Source of the DNA: a virus
Virus record (IMG/VR): IMGVR_UViG_3300042879_005094
Location: 1-25,893 of that record
Direction: 5' to 3' (one strand)
DNA: 25,893 nucleotides
Shown here: positions 1-9,036 of the stretch, piece by piece
Numbering within the stretch: position 1 is the first letter of the stretch
How the letters are laid out: the number at the start of each line of letters is the position of its first letter
Made by a program: the position numbers and the translations under genes
Notes under the pieces: model-generated
Databases searched by the model: none
Told to the model about the DNA's origin: nothing
What the model saw: the letters and a program-made list of their open reading frames with translations, nothing else

Positions 1-2
1 AT

Positions 3-3000
3 GGTACAAATGGTACAAACGGCACCTCAGGTACAAATGGTACAAATGGTACAAATGGTACCTCAGGAACCAATGGTACAAATGGTACCAATGGCACCTC
101 AGGAACCAATGGTACAAATGGTACAAACGGTACCTCAGGTACAAATGGCACCAATGGCACCTCAGGTACAAATGGCACCAATGGCACCTCAGGTACAAAT
201 GGCACAAACGGTACCTCAGGTACAAATGGTACAGATGGAACCAATGGTACCTCAGGTACAAATGGTACAGATGGAACCAATGGTACCTCAGGAACCAATG
301 GTACAAACGGTACCTCAGGTACAAATGGTACAGATGGAACCAATGGTACCTCAGGAACCAGAGGCACTTCAGGTACCTCAGGTACAAATGGTACTTCAGG
401 TACTAGAGGTACTTCAGGTACAAATGGTACTTCAGGTACCTCCGGCACAAATGGTACTTCAGGTATAGATGGAAAAAATGGTACAGATGGAACCAATGGT
501 ACCTCAGGAACTAATGGTACCTCAGGTACTAGAGGCACTTCAGGTACTTCAGGTACAAATGGTACCTCAGGAACTAATGGCACCTCAGGTACAAATGGTA
601 CCAATGGCACCTCAGGTACAAATGGTACAAATGGTACCTCAGGAACTAATGGTACCTCAGGAACCAATGGTACAAATGGTACAAATGGTACAAACGGTAC
701 CTCAGGAACTAATGGTACAAATGGTACAAACGGCACCTCAGGTACAAATGGTACAAATGGTACAAATGGTACCTCAGGAACCAATGGTACAAATGGTACA
801 AATGGTACCTCAGGAACCAATGGTACAAATGGTACAAATGGCACCAATGGCACCTCAGGTACAAATGGTACAAATGGTACCTCAGGAACCAATGGTACAA
901 ATGGTACCAATGGCACCTCAGGAACCAATGGTACAAATGGTACAAACGGCACCTCAGGTACAAATGGTACAAATGGTACAAATGGTACCTCAGGAACCAA
1001 TGGTACAAATGGTACCAATGGCACCTCAGGAACCAATGGTACAAATGGTACAAATGGTACAAACGGTACCTCAGGAACTAATGGTACAAATGGTACAAAC
1101 GGCACCTCAGGTACAAATGGTACAAATGGTACAAATGGTACCTCAGGAACCAATGGTACAAATGGTACAAATGGTACCTCAGGAACCAATGGTACAAATG
1201 GTACAAACGGTACCTCAGGTACAAATGGTACTAATGGCACCTCAGGTACAAATGGTACAAATGGTACCTCAGGAACTAATGGTACCTCAGGAACTAATGG
1301 TACCTCAGGAACCAACGGTACAAATGGTACCTCAGGAACCAATGGTACAAATGGTACCAATGGCACCTCAGGAACCAATGGTACAAATGGTACCTCAGGA
1401 ACTAATGGTACCTCAGGAACCAACGGTACAAATGGTACTTCAGGAACTAATGGTACCTCAGGAACCAACGGTACAAACGGTACTTCAGGAACTAATGGTA
1501 CCTCAGGAACTAATGGTACAAATGGTACTTCAGGAACTAATGGTACCTCAGGTACTAGAGGTACTTCAGGAACTAATGGTACAAATGGTACCTCAGGTAC
1601 AAATGGCACCTCAGGAACCAATGGTACAAACGGTACCTCAGGTACAAATGGTACCTCAGGAACTAATGGTACCTCAGGAACTAATGGTACCAATGGTACC
1701 TCAGGAACTAATGGTACCTCAGGTACAAATGGTACAAATGGTACTTCAGGAACTAATGGTACCTCAGGAACTAATGGTACCTCAGGAACCAATGGCACTT
1801 CAGGTACAAATGGTACTTCAGGAACCAACGGTACAAATGGTACTTCAGGTACAAATGGTACCTCAGGAACCAATGGTACAAATGGTACCTCAGGAACTAA
1901 TGGCACCTCAGGAACTAATGGTACAAATGGTACCTCAGGTACAAATGGTACAGATGGAACCAATGGTACCTCAGGAACTAATGGTACCAATGGTACCTCA
2001 GGAACCAATGGTACAAATGGCACCTCAGGTACAAATGGTACAAATGGCACCTCAGGTACAAATGGTACCTCAGGAACTAATGGTACCTCAGGAACTAATG
2101 GTACCAATGGTACCTCAGGAACTAATGGTACCTCAGGTACAAATGGTACAAATGGTACTTCAGGGACTAATGGTACCTCAGGAACTAATGGTACCTCAGG
2201 AACCAATGGCACTTCAGGTACAAATGGTACTTCAGGAACCAACGGTACAAATGGTACTTCAGGTACAAATGGTACCTCAGGAACCAATGGTACAAATGGT
2301 ACCTCAGGAACTAATGGTACCTCAGGAACCAACGGTACAAATGGTACTTCAGGAACCAACGGTACAAATGGTACCTCAGGAACCAATGGCACCTCAGGAA
2401 CTAATGGTACAAATGGTACTTCAGGAACTAATGGTACCTCAGGAACTAATGGTACCTCAGGAACTAATGGTACCTCAGGTACAAATGGCACCTCAGGAAC
2501 CAACGGTACAAACGGTACCTCAGGTACAAATGGTACCTCAGGAACTAATGGCACCTCAGGAACTAATGGTACAAATGGTACTTCAGGAACTAATGGTACC
2601 TCAGGTACTAGAGGTACTTCAGGAACTAATGGTACAAATGGTACCTCAGGTACAAATGGTACCTCAGGAACCAATGGTACAAACGGTACCTCAGGTACAA
2701 ATGGTACCTCAGGAACTAATGGCACCTCAGGAACTAATGGTACCAATGGTACCTCAGGAACTAATGGTACCTCAGGAACTAATGGTACCAATGGTACCTC
2801 AGGAACTAATGGTACCTCAGGAACTAATGGTACCAATGGTACCTCAGGAACTAATGGTACCTCAGGTACAAATGGTACAAATGGTACCTCAGGTACAAAT
2901 GGTACCTCAGGAACCAATGGTACAAACGGTACCTCAGGTACAAATGGTACCTCAGGAACTAATGGCACCTCAGGAACTAATGGTACCAATGGTACCTCAG

Positions 3001-6000
3001 GAACTAATGGTACCTCAGGAACTAATGGTACCAATGGTACCTCAGGAACTAATGGTACCTCAGGTACAAATGGTACAAATGGTACCTCAGGAACCAATGG
3101 CACTTCAGGAACCAATGGTACAAACGGTACCTCAGGTACAAATGGTACCTCAGGAACTAATGGTACCTCAGGAACTAATGGTACAAATGGCACCTCAGGA
3201 ACTAATGGTACCTCAGGAACTAATGGTACCTCAGGAACTAATGGTACAAATGGCACCTCAGGAACTAATGGTACCAATGGTACCTCAGGAACTAATGGTA
3301 CCTCAGGAACCAATGGTACAAACGGTACTTCAGGAACTAATGGTACCTCAGGAACTAATGGTACCTCAGGTACAAATGGTACAAATGGTACTTCAGGAAC
3401 TAACGGTACCTCAGGAACTAATGGTACCAATGGTACCTCAGGAACTAATGGTACCTCAGGAACTAATGGTACAAATGGCACCTCAGGAACTAATGGTACC
3501 AATGGTACCTCAGGAACTAATGGTACCTCAGGTACAAATGGTACAAATGGTACCTCAGGAACCAATGGCACTTCAGGAACCAATGGTACAAACGGTACCT
3601 CAGGTACAAATGGTACCTCAGGAACTAATGGTACCTCAGGAACTAATGGTACAAATGGCACCTCAGGAACTAATGGTACCTCAGGAACTAATGGTACCTC
3701 AGGAACTAATGGTACAAATGGCACCTCAGGAACTAATGGTATCAATGGTACCTCAGGAACCAATGGCACCTCAGGAACTAATGGCACCTCAGGAACTAAT
3801 GGTACCAATGGTACCTCAGGAACTAACGGTACCTCAGGAACTAATGGTACCAATGGTACCTCAGGAACTAATGGTACCTCAGGTACAAATGGTACAAACG
3901 GTACCTCAGGAACTAATGGTACTTCAGGAACCAATGGCACCTCAGGTACAAATGGTACAAACGGTACTTCAGGAACCAATGGCACCTCAGGTACAAATGG
4001 CACCTCAGGAACTAATGGTACAAATGGTACTTCAGGAACTAATGGTACCTCAGGAACTAATGGTACCTCAGGAACTAATGGTACCTCAGGTACAAATGGT
4101 ACAAATGGTACTTCAGGAACTAATGGTACCTCAGGAACTAATGGCACCTCAGGTACAAATGGTACAAACGGTACTTCAGGAACCAATGGCACCTCAGGTA
4201 CAAACGGTACCTCAGGTACAAATGGTACCTCAGGAACCAATGGTACAAACGGTACCTCAGGTACAAATGGTACCTCAGGAACTAATGGCACCTCAGGAAC
4301 TAATGGTACCAATGGTACCTCAGGAACTAACGGTACCTCAGGAACTAATGGTACCAATGGTACCTCAGGAACTAATGGTACCTCAGGTACAAATGGTACA
4401 AACGGTACCTCAGGAACTAATGGTACTTCAGGAACCAATGGCACCTCAGGTACAAATGGTACAAACGGTACTTCAGGAACCAATGGCACCTCAGGTACAA
4501 ATGGCACCTCAGGTACTAGAGGTACCTCAGGAACTAATGGCACCTCAGGAACTAATGGCACCTCAGGAACCAATGGTACAAATGGTACCTCAGGTACAAA
4601 TGGCACCTCAGGTACAAACGGTACCTCAGGTACAAATGGTACCTCAGGAACCAATGGTACAAACGGTACCTCAGGTACAAATGGTACCTCAGGAACTAAT
4701 GGCACCTCAGGAACTAATGGTACCAATGGTACCTCAGGAACTAACGGTACCTCAGGAACTAATGGTACTAATGGTACCTCAGGAACTAATGGCACCTCAG
4801 GTACAAACGGTACCTCAGGTACAAATGGTACCTCAGGAACCAATGGTACAAACGGTACCTCAGGTACAAATGGTACCTCAGGTACTAGAGGTACTTCAGG
4901 AACTAATGGTACAAACGGTACTTCAGGAACTAATGGTACCTCAGGTACAAATGGCACCAATGGTACCTCAGGAACTAACGGTACCTCAGGAACTAATGGT
5001 ACCAATGGTACCTCAGGAACTAATGGTACCTCAGGTACAAATGGTACAAACGGTACTTCAGGAACTAATGGTACCTCAGGTACAAATGGCACCTCAGGTA
5101 CAAATGGTACCTCAGGTACAAATGGTACAAATGGTACCTCAGGAACTAATGGTACCTCAGGAACCAATGGTACAAATGGTACCTCAGGTACAAATGGCAC
5201 CTCAGGAACTAATGGTACCTCAGGAACTAATGGTACAAATGGTACCTCAGGAACTAATGGTACAAATGGCACCTCAGGTACAAATGGTACCTCAGGTACT
5301 AGAGGTACTTCAGGAACTAATGGTACAAACGGTACTTCAGGAACTAATGGTACCTCAGGTACAAATGGCACCTCAGGTACAAATGGTACCTCAGGTACAA
5401 ATGGTACAAATGGTACCTCAGGTACAAATGGCACCTCAGGTACAAATGGTACCTCAGGTACAAATGGTACAAATGGTACCTCAGGAACTAATGGTACCTC
5501 AGGTACTAGAGGTACTTCAGGAACTAATGGTACAAATGGTACCTCAGGTACAAATGGTACAAATGGTACCTCAGGAACTAATGGTACCTCAGGTACTAGA
5601 GGTACTTCAGGAACTAATGGTACAAATGGTACCTCAGGTACAAATGGCACCTCAGGTACAAATGGTACCTCAGGTACAAATGGTACAAATGGTACCTCAG
5701 GTACAAATGGCACCTCAGGCACTAGAGGTACTTCAGGAACCAATGGTACAAACGGTACCTCAGGAACTAATGGTACCTCAGGAACCAATGGCACTTCAGG
5801 TACATCTTCAGTATTTGAATATTGTACTATTCCACAAGATGGATCAGGACAAAAAATAATACCTATTAGTCTTGATGGTTCTACTAACTTACAAACTACT
5901 AAAAATTATGCTAGAATTGAATTTTTTGCCAGTGGATCAAATATACTCCAAGCCACTAGAACCACAGCTGTTTGGTCTAATAGTGGTACATATCCTTTAA

Positions 6001-6161
6001 CATTTTCTTCAGTTGAAGATGTAAGAACACCTGATAATAAACTTATTTATAACACGGCAACAGTAACTGGAAGTTGGCCGTCAAATCATACATTGAACTT
6101 ATTAGTAACTCAGTATAATATTAATGGTATAACATACTGTGCTAGATATGTATTTTTATAA
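3..6161 (+). CDS. Giant collagen-like (Gly-Thr-X)n phage fibre protein, 5' end outside window
   Basis: The frame whose codons start at positions divisible by 3 reads GTNGTNGTS and continues open from base 3 to the TAA at 6159-6161, giving 2052 residues in the window. Residues 1-1935 are 645 collagen-type triplets. The second residue is Thr in all but three that I found (GID at 462, GKN at 471, GIN at 3738), and the third is Asn or Ser with about 11 Arg and 5 Asp. The repeat has no proline. The last 117 residues (5808-6158) are a non-repetitive, beta-rich C-terminal domain with Cys codons at 5823 and 6138, probably a trimerising or receptor-binding head. Frame choice rests on three things. Glycine falls every third residue. 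Base changes fall mostly on third codon positions (GGT/GGC/GGA, ACA/ACC/ACT). The competing frame 1 is cut by TAG at 466-468 exactly where this frame reads GIDGKNG. Family knowledge: phage collagen-like repeats form trimeric fibres. The start codon lies upstream of the window, so total length is unknown. Confidence 0.93.
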   Translation, partial: GTNGTNGTSGTNGTNGTNGTSGTNGTNGTNGTSGTNGTNGTNGTSGTNGTNGTSGTNGTNGTSGTNGTNGTSGTNGTDGTNGTSGTNGTDGTNGTSGTNGTNGTSGTNGTDGTNGTSGTRGTSGTSGTNGTSGTRGTSGTNGTSGTSGTNGTSGIDGKNGTDGTNGTSGTNGTSGTRGTSGTSGTNGTSGTNGTSGTNGTNGTSGTNGTNGTSGTNGTSGTNGTNGTNGTNGTSGTNGTNGTNGTSGTNGTNGTNGTSGTNGTNGTNGTSGTNGTNGTNGTNGTSGTNGTNGTSGTNGTNGTNGTSGTNGTNGTNGTSGTNGTNGTNGTSGTNGTNGTNGTSGTNGTNGTNGTNGTSGTNGTNGTNGTSGTNGTNGTNGTSGTNGTNGTNGTSGTNGTNGTNGTSGTNGTNGTSGTNGTNGTSGTNGTSGTNGTSGTNGTNGTSGTNGTNGTNGTSGTNGTNGTSGTNGTSGTNGTNGTSGTNGTSGTNGTNGTSGTNGTSGTNGTNGTSGTNGTSGTRGTSGTNGTNGTSGTNGTSGTNGTNGTSGTNGTSGTNGTSGTNGTNGTSGTNGTSGTNGTNGTSGTNGTSGTNGTSGTNGTSGTNGTSGTNGTNGTSGTNGTSGTNGTNGTSGTNGTSGTNGTNGTSGTNGTDGTNGTSGTNGTNGTSGTNGTNGTSGTNGTNGTSGTNGTSGTNGTSGTNGTNGTSGTNGTSGTNGTNGTSGTNGTSGTNGTSGTNGTSGTNGTSGTNGTNGTSGTNGTSGTNGTNGTSGTNGTSGTNGTNGTSGTNGTNGTSGTNGTSGTNGTNGTSGTNGTSGTNGTSGTNGTSGTNGTSGTNGTNGTSGTNGTSGTNGTSGTNGTNGTSGTNGTSGTRGTSGTNGTNGTSGTNGTSGTNGTNGTSGTNGTSGTNGTSGTNGTNGTSGTNGTSGTNGTNGTSGTNGTSGTNGTNGTSGTNGTSGTNGTNGTSGTNGTSGTNGTNGTSGTNGTSGTNGTSGTNGTNGTSGTNGTSGTNGTNGTSGTNGTSGTNGTNGTSGTNGTSGTNGTNGTSGTNGTSGTNGTSGTNGTNGTSGTNGTSGTNGTSGTNGTNGTSGTNGTNGTSGTNGTSGTNGTNGTSGTNGTSGTNGTSGTNGTNGTSGTNGTSGTNGTNGTSGTNGTSGTNGTNGTSGTNGTNGTSGTNGTSGTNGTNGTSGTNGTSGTNGTNGTSGTNGTSGTNGTSGTNGTNGTSGTNGTSGTNGTSGTNGTNGTSGTNGINGTSGTNGTSGTNGTSGTNGTNGTSGTNGTSGTNGTNGTSGTNGTSGTNGTNGTSGTNGTSGTNGTSGTNGTNGTSGTNGTSGTNGTSGTNGTNGTSGTNGTSGTNGTSGTNGTSGTNGTNGTSGTNGTSGTNGTSGTNGTNGTSGTNGTSGTNGTSGTNGTSGTNGTNGTSGTNGTSGTNGTSGTNGTNGTSGTNGTSGTNGTNGTSGTNGTSGTNGTNGTSGTNGTSGTNGTSGTNGTNGTSGTNGTSGTNGTSGTRGTSGTNGTSGTNGTSGTNGTNGTSGTNGTSGTNGTSGTNGTSGTNGTNGTSGTNGTSGTNGTSGTNGTNGTSGTNGTSGTNGTNGTSGTNGTSGTNGTSGTNGTSGTNGTNGTSGTNGTSGTRGTSGTNGTNGTSGTNGTSGTNGTNGTSGTNGTSGTNGTNGTSGTNGTSGTNGTNGTSGTNGTSGTNGTSGTNGTSGTNGTNGTSGTNGTSGTNGTNGTSGTNGTSGTNGTSGTNGTNGTSGTNGTNGTSGTNGTSGTRGTSGTNGTNGTSGTNGTSGTNGTSGTNGTSGTNGTNGTSGTNGTSGTNGTSGTNGTNGTSGTNGTSGTRGTSGTNGTNGTSGTNGTNGTSGTNGTSGTRGTSGTNGTNGTSGTNGTSGTNGTSGTNGTNGTSGTNGTSGTRGTSGTNGTNGTSGTNGTSGTNGTSGTSSVFEYCTIPQDGSGQKIIPISLDGSTNLQTTKNYARIEFFASGSNILQATRTTAVWSNSGTYPLTFSSVEDVRTPDNKLIYNTATVTGSWPSNHTLNLLVTQYNINGITYCARYVFL
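660..1207 (+). repeat. Segmental duplication inside the collagen repeat, offset 369 bp
   Basis: Bases 660-838 and 1029-1207 are identical by eye over 179 bp, including rare choices such as AAC and GGC codons at the same places. The offset is 41 units of 9 bp. Confidence 0.85.
1635..2317 (+). repeat. Segmental duplication inside the collagen repeat, offset 414 bp
   Basis: Bases 1635-1903 and 2049-2317 match over 269 bp with one difference that I can see, GGA at 1749 against GGG at 2163 (silent). The offset is 46 units of 9 bp. Another 414-bp spacing relates the GTR blocks at 4881 and 5295. Confidence 0.85.
3012..3741 (+). repeat. Segmental duplication inside the collagen repeat, offset 468 bp
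   Basis: Bases 3012-3273 and 3480-3741 are identical by eye over 262 bp. The match ends where the second copy has ATC instead of ACC, producing the only GIN triplet. The offset is 52 units of 9 bp. Confidence 0.85.
5439..5647 (+). repeat. 90-bp tandem duplication near the 3' end of the collagen repeat
   Basis: Bases 5439-5557 match bases 5529-5647, a period of 90 bp (10 triplets) repeated about 2.3 times. Each copy carries one GTR-GTS pair (starting at 5502 and 5592). Direct adjacency suggests a recent unequal exchange or slippage event. Confidence 0.85.
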
Positions 6162-6169
6162 TTAAAATC

Positions 6170-6805
6170 ATGGGAAATACTAGTGTTTTTAATAAAATAG
6201 GATTTATATCTAAAGCAGCTAATGTAATATTAGCTGGAGATGTAGCTGAGAGTACTCTTGGTAATACTATGAATAATATCTCTAGTATTGGGGTTGTAGA
6301 GGATGGTGTGTATCCTGTTTTACCTCTTGAATTTGCTTTTTATAAAGAAATAACTGTAACATCTAATCAAACATATTATACATTATTTACTCATAATGTT
6401 ACTTGGAGTTCTACAATAAGTAAATTTCCCCCATATAATGCTATTCAAGTTTACCTATCAGCCAGAGCTATTTCAGGGGCTGCTATAGGCATTAATGGTA
6501 GAGCTGGGGTATATGGTATAAGAAGTATAATACCTTATGGGACAGGAGTAAGCTCAGGGAATGCTCTTTATAATAACACCAATAAAAGAACTTATATATG
6601 GACTTATAATAGAGTAGGAATCACAGGGGGAGGTGGTGGTGAAGCAAATTTTTCTTTATTTTCTATGGCTAGCGAGGATCCGTTAATAGGATTAGTTCCT
6701 TCTACAACAGGTGATGTTTTAACATATAGTTTTGTTATAAAAACAAATAACGTTCAGAATATAACAGGAACTTGGGCTGTACAAGGATTAGCTACTTTAT
6801 TGTAA
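6170..6805 (+). CDS. Hypothetical virion protein, probable fibre-associated, 211 aa
   Basis: This gene starts 8 bp after the giant fibre gene, with an A/T-rich leader and no Shine-Dalgarno sequence. I do not recognise a family. The protein has a short N-terminal part (residues 1-50) followed by a Ser/Thr/Tyr-rich, probably beta-stranded body, with a glycine run (GGGGG) near residue 155. It has no signal peptide or membrane segment. Its C-terminus (TWAVQGLATLL) has the same flavour as the ends of the next two proteins and of the collagen fibre, each of which finishes in a short hydrophobic beta-like stretch. Position directly after a fibre gene suggests a virion-surface or receptor-binding role. 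This is inferred from context only. Confidence 0.75.
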   Translation: MGNTSVFNKIGFISKAANVILAGDVAESTLGNTMNNISSIGVVEDGVYPVLPLEFAFYKEITVTSNQTYYTLFTHNVTWSSTISKFPPYNAIQVYLSARAISGAAIGINGRAGVYGIRSIIPYGTGVSSGNALYNNTNKRTYIWTYNRVGITGGGGGEANFSLFSMASEDPLIGLVPSTTGDVLTYSFVIKTNNVQNITGTWAVQGLATLL

Positions 6806-6811
6806 ATAATT

Positions 6812-7306
6812 ATGGTAACTTTAAATAACATAAAATCTTTTCCACAATTAAGTTATATACCTACAGGATCATTTGTTGATACAGCAGCTGGAGAGAATGT
6901 CTATCAGCCTATAAAAGGAGCTTTTGTTGTACATACTAGATCTGGTGGATTAAATTCATCAACAACCAATTTATTTGATATACCTATAAACACATATTCT
7001 AGTAATTTTGCTTATAGATATACTAATGCTGAGATATTAATAGTTAATGCTAGTACAGTAACTGGTGCCTCTGGAGTTACTAATACTATAGCTAGGTTAT
7101 TTTGTTCTCGAAATAACATAGGAACTAGCTCAACCACAACTTCAGACATATATTTAAGTGGTGGAACCGCTGCTTATACTGATACTTGGAATTCTTTTTT
7201 AATATATGATACTATTAATTTTAAATTTATACTAAGACTAGTTGTAAGTAGTACTACAACAATAACTAATGTAGGTTTATATAAAGGAACATATAAAATT
7301 TTTTAA
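6812..7306 (+). CDS. Hypothetical virion protein, beta-rich, 164 aa
   Basis: The start is 6 bp after the previous stop. No family is recognised. The N-terminus reads FPQLSYIPTGSFVDT, which resembles the N-terminus of the following protein (YPQIAFSSISGGDYVDS), so the two may be distant paralogues. The rest is Ser/Thr/Asn-rich with alternating hydrophobic residues, typical of small beta-sandwich virion proteins. It has no catalytic motif, signal peptide or transmembrane helix. It sits in the same tight gene string as the fibre genes and is probably co-expressed with them. Confidence 0.75.
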   Translation: MVTLNNIKSFPQLSYIPTGSFVDTAAGENVYQPIKGAFVVHTRSGGLNSSTTNLFDIPINTYSSNFAYRYTNAEILIVNASTVTGASGVTNTIARLFCSRNNIGTSSTTTSDIYLSGGTAAYTDTWNSFLIYDTINFKFILRLVVSSTTTITNVGLYKGTYKIF

Positions 7307-7308
7307 AA

Positions 7309-7863
7309 ATGGCTGTACTTTTACCTCGTAATTCCTCTAATTCATATCCTCAAATAGCATTCTCAAGTATTAGTGGAGGAGATTATGTTGATAGTAATGG
7401 TAATATTTTAGGTCAAATCAGACAAGAAGCATTCTATAATTCTTTTACTATAAGTACATCATCAACAATTAGAACATATCTTGTTTATGATTTAACAAAT
7501 TACCCTGGTTGTAATGGTATTATAGTTAACGCATCTTTAGAGTCTAATTTCCAGGGCTCACCTACAGCACCTAACAATGTAACTTTTAATTTTAACCATT
7601 ATTTTACAAGAACTATTGTATCAGGATCAGGAACAAACTCAAATTTGGCTTCAAATACCCTTAATATTGATAATGCTTCTGTAAATTTAAATACAGGAGC
7701 ATCCCAAGAAAATAGTCAATTTTTCCCTACAAACTTAGCTGGTCTTAATCCATTAGTTAGTAATGTAGGCGCTTATATATATTCTAATCAGATAGTTCAA
7801 TTTAGATTAAATTTTAAAGCTAATGTTACTTATTATATAAAAGGTATAACTACTTTTATATAA
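7309..7863 (+). CDS. Hypothetical virion protein, beta-rich, 184 aa
   Basis: Only two bases separate its ATG from the previous stop. The first 30 residues (with YPQIAFSS and YVDSNGN) resemble the start of the preceding 164-aa protein, hinting at duplication and divergence. The body is rich in Asn, Ser and Thr with beta-type alternation. No enzyme motif is visible. As the third of three small proteins after the giant fibre gene, it is plausibly an adhesin or fibre-tip accessory, but the function is unknown. It is followed by a 31-bp gap that contains a TATTTATA box. Confidence 0.75.
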   Translation: MAVLLPRNSSNSYPQIAFSSISGGDYVDSNGNILGQIRQEAFYNSFTISTSSTIRTYLVYDLTNYPGCNGIIVNASLESNFQGSPTAPNNVTFNFNHYFTRTIVSGSGTNSNLASNTLNIDNASVNLNTGASQENSQFFPTNLAGLNPLVSNVGAYIYSNQIVQFRLNFKANVTYYIKGITTFI

Positions 7864-7867
7864 AATA

Positions 7868-7875
7868 TATTTATA
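7868..7875 (+). promoter_or_regulatory. TATTTATA box, candidate late promoter element
   Basis: ATATTTATAAT lies in the 31-bp gap, 19 bases before the ATG at 7895. It is one of seven copies in intergenic gaps of this window. Confidence 0.45.
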
Positions 7876-7894
7876 ATATATAACCCATAAAAAT

Positions 7895-8983
7895 ATGCAA
7901 ATATTTGGAAATGCTCTTGGAATTATTGTTACAGACTCAGCTTCTTTATCAGAGGGATCAGCTTCTTTAAACCAAACTTTACCAGTTTTAAATTTTATTT
8001 TTGATTCAGATTTTGCTAATTCTAACGATTCAGGATCAATAGCTGCTATTGAAGCTTCTATAACAACTTCTTCTAATAATGGAGTAGCTGGAAATTTAAT
8101 ATTTAGAGTATCAGATACCTCTAACTTAACTTCTTCAGGGTCTGAAGTGGCTAGAATGTTTAATAGTGGGGGGGAGGCTAGGGTAGGTATAGGTTTTACT
8201 GATCCTTTAGAAAAACCTTTAACAACTTTAGATGTCAAATCTCAAATAAACTCAGCGGAAGGTACTCAAATCTTTTTAAGAAGTAGTAGAACTACTTTTG
8301 GAGCCCAAGTTGGAGATTCAGCTGGGGCTATTTCTTTTTTAGTAGATAGCGCCAGTTTTACAACAGAAAGTAAAGACCAATTCCAAGCTTCAGGTTCTAT
8401 AGCTGTAATTGATAGTGAAGTCACAACTGTTGATAAAAAAGGAGTTACAGGGGTTTTAAAATTTAATTATTACTCAGTTTCTGATTATATTACTAGAACA
8501 TTATTTACTATTGGAGATTTAGGTGGAGCTGATTATGTAGTTCAATCAACCGCTGATCGTACTGAATTAAAACCTAGTTCATATACTTTTCCTAACTCAT
8601 ATCTTACTATAGAATATGGATCAGGAAGTTATCTTGAAGAAAATAAAGTAGAACTAACTTTTATTACAGCTTCCATAACTAGTGATACTGAAATTACTAT
8701 AGGAGCTGCTTTTATTGGTGGTACTAGTAATGTTGGGTATTATAGTCTTATAATAGAATATAGTTTAATTAGTGGAGCTTCTAGTCCTTTAACAACAGCT
8801 GGGAGGACAGGTCAGTTTATGGCTGTTACTAATGGAGGTATAGTACATGATTTTACAGATTTTTCTACTCCTTCTATAGGTAATGAACCTTCCCCTCCAA
8901 TACTTTCTTGTAGTAGTGCTGGTAATTTGGTTATAAAAAGTGGAAGTGGTTATACTTTTAGAGGATATATCAAAAGGTTTTAA
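7895..8983 (+). CDS. Probable tail fibre protein with internal repeat, 362 aa
   Basis: Two similar segments can be seen. Residues about 35-73 (FDSDF ... SGSIAAIEA ... GVAGNLIF) and about 148-193 (VDSASF ... SGSIAVIDS ... GVTGVLKF) share spacing and sequence. Between them, at residues 96-115, is RVGIGFTDP ... TTLDV, a form of the GIGT-x-P-x-x-x-LDV motif seen in many phage tail fibres and other trimeric adhesins just before or after beta-helical parts. The C-terminal 150 residues are Ser/Gly-rich and beta-like, without a recognised chaperone domain. The fibre role comes from these motifs and from neighbouring fibre genes. The receptor is unknown. Confidence 0.7.
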   Translation: MQIFGNALGIIVTDSASLSEGSASLNQTLPVLNFIFDSDFANSNDSGSIAAIEASITTSSNNGVAGNLIFRVSDTSNLTSSGSEVARMFNSGGEARVGIGFTDPLEKPLTTLDVKSQINSAEGTQIFLRSSRTTFGAQVGDSAGAISFLVDSASFTTESKDQFQASGSIAVIDSEVTTVDKKGVTGVLKFNYYSVSDYITRTLFTIGDLGGADYVVQSTADRTELKPSSYTFPNSYLTIEYGSGSYLEENKVELTFITASITSDTEITIGAAFIGGTSNVGYYSLIIEYSLISGASSPLTTAGRTGQFMAVTNGGIVHDFTDFSTPSIGNEPSPPILSCSSAGNLVIKSGSGYTFRGYIKRF

Positions 8984-8990
8984 ACTTTAA

Positions 8991-8998
8991 TATTTATA
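8991..8998 (+). promoter_or_regulatory. TATTTATA box, candidate late promoter element
   Basis: TATTTATA lies 7 bases after the stop of the preceding gene and 38 bases before the ATG at 9037, in a 53-bp gap. It is the copy farthest from its downstream start. Confidence 0.45.
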
Positions 8999-9024
8999 GT
9001 CACATCCCTTTTGGACAGTGAAAA

Positions 9025-9030
9025 AAGGAA
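9025..9030 (+). promoter_or_regulatory. Shine-Dalgarno-like AAGGAA before the fibre gene
   Basis: AAGGAA ends 6 bases before the ATG at 9037. It is unusual here because most other starts in the window have only A/T-rich leaders. It supports the chosen start. Confidence 0.45.
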
Positions 9031-9036
9031 ATTAAC

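Larger units (their letters stand above)
3..5807 (+). repeat. 9-bp coding tandem repeat, 645 units in perfect phase
   Basis: The unit is GGN ACN followed by AAT/AAC, TCA, AGA or GAT. Every glycine codon I checked (462, 687, 1056, 1677, 2091, 3270, 3738, 4881, 5295, 5790) sits at a coordinate equal to 3 modulo 9, so no indel breaks the 9-bp phase over 5.8 kb. Common units are GGTACAAAT, GGAACTAAT, GGAACCAAT, GGTACCTCA, GGCACCTCA and GGTACTTCA. The repeat is clearly richer in G+C than the flanking genes because of its glycine and threonine codons. Larger copies are stacked on top of the basic unit and are listed separately. Confidence 0.97.

Noticed and set aside
709-1062. Open frame on the minus strand (YHLYHW-type repeat)
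   Set aside because: It is the complement of the collagen repeat with no independent support. All recognised genes run on the + strand.
3-5807. CRISPR array or satellite DNA reading of the repeat
   Set aside because: There are no unique spacers. The 9-bp unit is in perfect coding phase and runs into a normal C-terminal domain and stop codon.
469-5859. A 1796-codon open frame in frame 1 (MVPQEPMVQ-type repeat), and the short frame 1-468 before it
   Set aside because: It is a shadow of the Gly-Thr-X frame. It is broken by TAG at 466-468 where the Gly-X-Y frame continues, silent changes in the Gly-X-Y frame become amino-acid changes here, and it ends at 5859 inside the C-terminal domain of the real gene.
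7807-8238. 143-codon minus-strand frame opposite the start of the 362-aa fibre gene
   Set aside because: It lies opposite a convincing + strand gene and its own 31-bp upstream gap. Composition is that of a complement frame, with no family match.
9006-9028. CCTTTT ... AAAAGG hairpin upstream of the fibre gene at 9037
   Set aside because: It has only six pairs with a long loop, no T tract, and overlap with the ribosome site. It is too weak to call a terminator or riboswitch.
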